Positions 60,143 to 64,000 of a stretch of 64,000 bases of DNA are shown here, one piece after another. The notes under the pieces are model-generated. The model did not search any database, was not told the DNA's origin, and was given only the letters and a program-made list of their open reading frames with translations. A program made the position numbers and the translations under genes. This DNA is from Streptomyces sp. NBC_00258 (GTDB taxonomy: Bacteria; Actinomycetota; Actinomycetes; Streptomycetales; Streptomycetaceae): contig NZ_CP108081.1 in NCBI RefSeq assembly GCF_036182465.1, positions 3,100,001 to 3,164,000 on the forward strand, written 5' to 3'. Within the stretch, counting starts at the first letter, position 1, and each line of letters starts with the position of its first letter.

Positions 60143-60982
60143 GTGCCGGTGGAGATCACTTGGTGGGGTCACGCCACCTGCACCGTCGAGGACTCGGGCG
60201 CGCGCGTGCTCACGGACCCGCTCTTCGCGCGCCGGCTCGCGCATCTGCGCAGGCGCCGGGGCGCGCCGCCCCCGCCCGAGGCAGCGGTTGCGGACGTGGC
60301 CCTGGTGTCCCATCTGCACGCCGATCATCTGCACGTCCCGTCGCTGGCGCGGCTCGCCCCGGGCACCCGGCTGCTGGTGCCGAAGGGCACCCCACGTGCC
60401 GTCCCCGGGCTGCGCAGGCTCGGTCATCTGCAGGTCACCGAGATGGCGAGCGGTGACCGGACGAGGGTCGGTGACCTGGTGGTACAGGCCGTTCCCGCGC
60501 GGCACGACGGGCGGCGGCTGCCGGTCGGGCCGCACCGCGCGCCCGCCCTCGGCTATGTGATCGAGGGCGAGGCACGGACGTACTTCGCCGGGGACACGGG
60601 CCTCTTCGAGTCGATGGCCAAGGAGGTCGGACCGGTCGACGTGGCGCTGCTGCCGGTCGGCGGATGGGGGCCGTATCTGGGCGAGGGACACCTCGACGCC
60701 GGGCGGGCGGCCGAGGCACTGGCGCGTCTGCAGCCGGGGAGCGCGGTGCCGGTGCACTACGGCACGTACTGGCCGATCGGGATGGATGCCGTGCGCCCCC
60801 ATGAATTCCACGCGCCCGGCGAGGAGTTCGTGCGCCTGGCCGCCGAGCGTGCGCCCGAGGTGGCGGTGCACCTTCTGGAACACGGACAGCGTGTGCGGCC
60901 CCGGGTCGCGGGGTACCGGTCATCCCCGAGGGACGCGCCGGCCGGCCGGGGCGACGACGAGCGGGAGGGCGAAGCCCGGTGA
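60143..60982 (+). CDS. MBL-fold metal-dependent hydrolase (UlaG-like)
   Basis: 279 residues from the GTG at 60143 with GAAGGAGG 7 nt before it; a very long upstream in-frame extension is antisense to the phosphatase-fusion gene and is spurious. Metal motif SHLHADHLH (His57, His59, Asp61, His62), ITWWGHATC at the start, YFAGDTGLF (bridging Asp) and VPVHYGTYWP. Likely hydrolyses a phosphodiester or lactone. Its stop overlaps the DedA-family start. Confidence 0.9.
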   Translation: MPVEITWWGHATCTVEDSGARVLTDPLFARRLAHLRRRRGAPPPPEAAVADVALVSHLHADHLHVPSLARLAPGTRLLVPKGTPRAVPGLRRLGHLQVTEMASGDRTRVGDLVVQAVPARHDGRRLPVGPHRAPALGYVIEGEARTYFAGDTGLFESMAKEVGPVDVALLPVGGWGPYLGEGHLDAGRAAEALARLQPGSAVPVHYGTYWPIGMDAVRPHEFHAPGEEFVRLAAERAPEVAVHLLEHGQRVRPRVAGYRSSPRDAPAGRGDDEREGEAR

Positions 60983-61605
60983 GGGATGTGCTCGCCGCCG
61001 CGGTCACGACCGTGCCGACCGAGTCCACCCAGCAGGCGCTCGGTTATCCGTCGCTGTTCCTGCTGGTGCTGATCGGGGCGCTGGTGCCCGTCGTGCCGAC
61101 CGGTGCTCTGGTGAGTTCGGCGGCGGTGGTGGCGTTTCACCAGACCGCGCCGTTCTCGATGGTGCTGGTCTTCGTGGTGGCGGCGTTCGCGGCGTTCCTC
61201 GGGGATGTCGCGCTGTACTGGCTCGGGCGCCGTGGCATGAAGTCGAAGAACGGGTCGCGTTGGCTGGCCGCGATCCGGGACCGTGCGCCGGAGGACCGGC
61301 TGGCGCAGGCGCAGGAGAAGCTCGCGGAGCATGGCGTGGCCGTGCTGGTGTTGTCGCGGCTGGTGCCGGCGGGGCGTATTCCGGTGATGCTGGCGTGCTT
61401 GATGGCCAAGTGGCCGTTGCGGCGGTTCGCCCGGGGGGATGTGCCGGCGTGCCTGGCCTGGGCAGCGACGTATCAGCTCATCGGGGTGGCCGGGGGTTCC
61501 TTGTTCAAGGAACCCTGGGAGGGTGTGGTGGCGGCGGTTGTCCTGACCGTGGTGATCAGCGTGGCGCCCGGTCTTTGGCGACGTATGCGGAGCGCTCCGC
61601 GGTAG
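60979..61605 (+). CDS. DedA-family membrane protein
   Basis: 208 residues, GTG start overlapping the MBL gene's stop. About five TM helices with the DedA/VTT motifs: FLVLIGALVPVVPTGALVSS, AAFLGDVALYWLGRRG, LVLSRLVPAGRIPVMLACLM (the conserved R...G.R motif). DedA proteins help flip or recycle membrane lipids such as undecaprenyl phosphate. Coupling to an MBL hydrolase suggests a shared envelope role, which is inference. Confidence 0.9.
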   Translation: MRDVLAAAVTTVPTESTQQALGYPSLFLLVLIGALVPVVPTGALVSSAAVVAFHQTAPFSMVLVFVVAAFAAFLGDVALYWLGRRGMKSKNGSRWLAAIRDRAPEDRLAQAQEKLAEHGVAVLVLSRLVPAGRIPVMLACLMAKWPLRRFARGDVPACLAWAATYQLIGVAGGSLFKEPWEGVVAAVVLTVVISVAPGLWRRMRSAPR

Positions 61606-61650
61606 GTGGGTGCGGGTAGGTCGGTGCGGGGATCTTCTGCCGTCTGATGT

Positions 61651-61700
61651 CTGCGGGCCGTCTGTGGCTGGTCGCGCAGTTCCCCGCGCCCCTAGAAGGG
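61651..61700. repeat. Dispersed stem-loop repeat, locus 7, inverted orientation
   Basis: CTGCGGGCC, GTGGCTGGTCGCGCAGTT and CCCCGCGCCCCTAGAAGGGGC. GCCCC and GGGGC form the stem. Located between the convergent DedA and MBL-fold genes. Confidence 0.85.
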
Positions 61701-61749
61701 GCAGTTGCCCGCGCCCTTGGAAGAACCCGTACCCCTCGCAGAAGGCGCT

Positions 61750-62895
61750 TCAGCCGAGCACCCTTGAAGCGCCCACCGGCAGATCCCACAGGTCTTCTCT
61801 TGCCAAGCCTGCCTTCTCCCATGCCGTACGCACCCTGGTCAGGGGTTCCAGGACCGGTTCTGCCGAGAGGACGAAGGTGGCCCAGTGCATGGGGGCCATG
61901 CGGTGGGCGCCGAGGTCCTGGGTGGCGCGGACCGCGTCCTCGGGGTCGCAGTGGACGTCGCTGAGCCACCAGCGGGGGTCGTACGCGCCGATGGGGAGGA
62001 GCGCCAGGTCGATACCGGGGTAGCGGGCGCCGATGTGGGAGAACCAGTGGCCGTATCCCGTGTCGCCCGCGAAGTACACGCGTCGGCCGTCGGACGCGGT
62101 CAGGACCCAGCCGCCCCACAGGGTGCGGCAGGTGTCGTGGAGGCTGCGCTTGGACCAGTGGTGGGCCGGTACGAAGTCGAACCGGACTCCCGCCCGTCGC
62201 CCGCCACCACCCTCGACCGGGGCGCCTGCGGCGCCGTCCCTCGGATGCAGTTCGGCCGCCTCCCACCAGTCCAGTTCGGTGACGTGCGAGAAGCGGCGGC
62301 GCCGGAACCAGCGGCCGAGCCCGGCCGGGACGAACACCGGTGTGTCGCGCGGGAGTCGGCGCAGCGTCGGCGCGTCCAGGTGGTCGTAGTGGTTGTGGCT
62401 GATGACGACCGCGTCGATGCGGGGCAGTGCGCTCCAGGCCACGCCGACGGGCGTGATCCGAGCGGGAGTTCCGAGGATCTTGCGGGACCACACCGGGTCG
62501 GTGAGCACGGTGAGCCCACCGATCCGGACCACCCAACTGGCGTGCCCCGCCCAGGAGACGGCGATGGTGCGCGCGTCCACCCGGGGCAACGGGCCCGGCT
62601 CGTACGGAAGTCGGGGAATGTCGGCGAGCCCCTCGGGACCGGGCCGCAGCGCGCCCTCGCGGGCGAACCTGGCGAAGCCGCTCAGGCCCGGCAGCGGGGC
62701 GGTCAGCCGGTCCGCGAACGAGCGGGGCCAGACGCGGCGTTCGCCGAGCGGACGGGGTTCGGCGAGAGGCCGGGGTCCGGCAAGCGGGGTTCCGGCGGCG
62801 GATGCGAACGTGGATGAGGACGGAGGTGAGGCCGACGCCGGATCTTCGGCGTCCGTGGTCGTGGTGGTCGTGGTCGACTCGGACTGCTGCGTCAT
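61750..62895 (-). CDS. MBL-fold metallo-hydrolase (NAPE-PLD-like)
   Basis: 381 residues, ATG at 62895. A Ser/Thr/Pro-rich N-terminal stretch of about 65 residues precedes the fold. Metal motif SHNHYDHLD, earlier VSWAGHASWVVRIGG, later FVPAHHWSKRS, YFAGDTGYGHW and APMHWATF match the NAPE-PLD/RomA-like branch. It may hydrolyse a phospholipid or similar phosphodiester. Its ATG overlaps the stop of the aminotransferase-like gene, so they are coupled. Confidence 0.9.
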   Translation of the reverse strand: MTQQSESTTTTTTTDAEDPASASPPSSSTFASAAGTPLAGPRPLAEPRPLGERRVWPRSFADRLTAPLPGLSGFARFAREGALRPGPEGLADIPRLPYEPGPLPRVDARTIAVSWAGHASWVVRIGGLTVLTDPVWSRKILGTPARITPVGVAWSALPRIDAVVISHNHYDHLDAPTLRRLPRDTPVFVPAGLGRWFRRRRFSHVTELDWWEAAELHPRDGAAGAPVEGGGGRRAGVRFDFVPAHHWSKRSLHDTCRTLWGGWVLTASDGRRVYFAGDTGYGHWFSHIGARYPGIDLALLPIGAYDPRWWLSDVHCDPEDAVRATQDLGAHRMAPMHWATFVLSAEPVLEPLTRVRTAWEKAGLAREDLWDLPVGASRVLG

Positions 62896-64000
62896 CGAGA
62901 GGACTCCCGTCGCCGAGCGTCATCGTCATCGCGGAGATCGGCGAGTACCGAGCCCAGCAGACTCAACGCGCGTTCCACATGCGGCAATTCCAGAGGTTCC
63001 GGTGACGTGAGAGACGCCATTCGCTCCTCGTGGGTTGTGCCGAGGAACGGGCCGGTGGCCAGGCGTACGCGCAGCGCGCCGAGGTCGTCGCCGAAGCGGT
63101 GGCCTCCGGGCACGGACATGCCGAGGCGGTCGGTCAGGAAGTCCTCCAGTTCCTGGGCGTCGCCGACACCGCGCGCGGTGAGCGCGGAGCGCAGCGGGCC
63201 GAGGTCCGCGTACACGTGGCGGCCCGCGCGCGGGGGCCGGGCGAGGGCGCCCGCGGCCACGAGGGTGTGGTGCGCGGCGGTGGCCACGCGCGCGTGCAGG
63301 CGTACCGACGCGGCGAGGCGGTGCGTGATGTCGTCGGGCTCGCCGAGCGCGTACGCGGCGGCCGAGGCGACCGGGGACGCGATCCGGGCGTCGAGCGCGG
63401 TCAGCACGTCGAGGACGCGTTCGCGCAGCCGGATGCCGGTGTCGTTGGCGGGGAAGCGGGCGATCGCGGCCGGCCAGCCGGGCGGCAGGAAGGGGCCGGC
63501 GAGGTCGGTCAGGACCGTGACGTGCTCCGGCAGCATTTCGGCGGGGCTCAGGAACACCGTGTCGTGGGGTTCGTGCAGGGTGTCGCGCCAGGTCTCGTCG
63601 CTGACCACGTGCAACCCCTCGCCCACGGCCGCCTCGATGGCCTCGTGGACCACTTCGGGCGGTGCGACGGTGGCGGTGGGGTCGTCGGCGACGGACAGGA
63701 CGAGCAGCCGCGGGTCGCCGCCCTCGGCGCGCACGCGGCGCACGGTCTCCAGGAGGGCGTACGGGTCCGGGACGCCGCCGCACTCGGCGGGTGTCCCCAC
63801 GTGGAAGACGGATCTGCCCAACAGGCGTGCCTGCGGCGCCCACCAGGCGGCGCAGGGGCGCGGCACGAGAACGTCGCCGCCGAGCGCGGCGGTCAGCGCG
63901 AGGAGCAGTGTGGGGGCGCCGGGCGCCGCGGCCGTCCGCTCGCGGTCGGCGGACAGCCCGCGCCGGGCCCAGTGGGCGAGGGCGGCGTCCAGGAGCGCGG
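62892..64000 (-). CDS. Aminotransferase class I/II-fold protein, N-terminus cut by window edge; catalytic Lys position not Lys
   Basis: About 369 residues visible; the start is outside the window. PLP-dependent fold with LVLSVADDPTATVAPP, VVSDETWRD (Asp of the PLP pocket; Trp at the usual Tyr) and a small C-terminal domain. Where active enzymes read SxSKxxxxPGxRxG this protein reads TDLAGPFLPPGWPAA, so the Schiff-base Lys is absent. It may be a pseudo-enzyme or a diverged PLP binder. Stop overlaps the MBL-fold gene (ATGA). Confidence 0.78.
   Translation of the reverse strand, partial: ALLDAALAHWARRGLSADRERTAAAPGAPTLLLALTAALGGDVLVPRPCAAWWAPQARLLGRSVFHVGTPAECGGVPDPYALLETVRRVRAEGGDPRLLVLSVADDPTATVAPPEVVHEAIEAAVGEGLHVVSDETWRDTLHEPHDTVFLSPAEMLPEHVTVLTDLAGPFLPPGWPAAIARFPANDTGIRLRERVLDVLTALDARIASPVASAAAYALGEPDDITHRLAASVRLHARVATAAHHTLVAAGALARPPRAGRHVYADLGPLRSALTARGVGDAQELEDFLTDRLGMSVPGGHRFGDDLGALRVRLATGPFLGTTHEERMASLTSPEPLELPHVERALSLLGSVLADLRDDDDARRRESSR

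Noticed and set aside
1..64000. tRNA, rRNA, insertion sequence, integrase or attachment site
   Set aside because: None was found on reading both strands; the dispersed stem-loops lack any transposase and have no target duplications I can see.

Overview
The window is high-GC actinobacterial DNA, almost certainly from a Streptomyces chromosome. The evidence is the very high third-position GC, frequent GTG and TTG starts, ATGA/GTGA gene overlaps, the regulator mix (XRE/DUF5753, MmyB-type, WYL, ROK, GntR/FCD), a CebR box beside cellulase genes, a HAIR-like site before an hsp70 gene, and many copies of a G+C-rich stem-loop repeat at gene ends. I saw no rRNA, tRNA, CRISPR array, transposase or prophage module. 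Functions come from reading protein motifs by eye; no database search was possible.

Layout. 1-2.1 kb: partial ROK regulator and an NmrA-like NAD(P)-binding protein. 2.2-12.4 kb: a formate/oxalate-type region. GntR/FCD regulator, FabH-like ketosynthase and an OFA-family transporter with a 48-residue partner lie on the minus strand. Divergent to them is a plus-strand operon: ketopantoate-reductase-like protein, a 16-residue linker reading frame, molybdenum formate dehydrogenase catalytic subunit, NuoE-NuoF fusion, a multi-cluster Fe-S subunit carrying the [4Fe-4S] domain missing from the catalytic subunit, and FdhD. 12.6-14.4 kb: isochorismatase-fold protein lacking the nucleophilic Cys, then a two-gene collagen-like membrane pair whose first gene has a TTA (bldA) codon. 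14.6-18.9 kb: secreted sialidase behind a repeat array, a secreted beta-propeller protein and a BASS-family transporter. 19-24.7 kb: LysR and double-HTH Lrp regulators, a drug-efflux MFS protein and a long-chain acyl-CoA ligase. 24.7-30.1 kb: a branched-chain-amino-acid-type ABC importer in which both permeases and one ATPase are fused into one 1045-residue protein.

30.1-45.8 kb is a secreted polysaccharide-degradation island: PL20-like lyase, GH75 chitosanase, CBM2-GH6 cellulase, CBM2-GH48 cellulase behind one perfect and one imperfect CebR box, GH74-CBM2 xyloglucanase and PL11 rhamnogalacturonan lyase, interspersed with an aldo/keto reductase, an SDR and a methyltransferase. These enzymes together would attack crystalline cellulose, xyloglucan and pectin.

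45.9-53.6 kb: WYL regulator with a clear divergent operator and two small genes, methyltransferase plus pterin dehydratase, two XRE-type regulators flanking a membrane protein, and a stand-alone DnaK. 53.7-64 kb: OsmC peroxidase, a MoxR ATPase / 67-residue linker ORF / VWA-metallopeptidase-like cassette, a membrane-anchored phosphatase-superfamily fusion, two metallo-beta-lactamase-fold hydrolases, a DedA protein, and a partial aminotransferase-fold protein without the catalytic Lys.

Most worth testing: the split, re-ordered formate dehydrogenase and its micro-ORF; the doubly coupled small ORF in the MoxR-VWA cassette; the TTA-containing collagen pair; the LivH-LivM-LivF fusion; and the pseudo-aminotransferase coupled to an MBL-fold enzyme.
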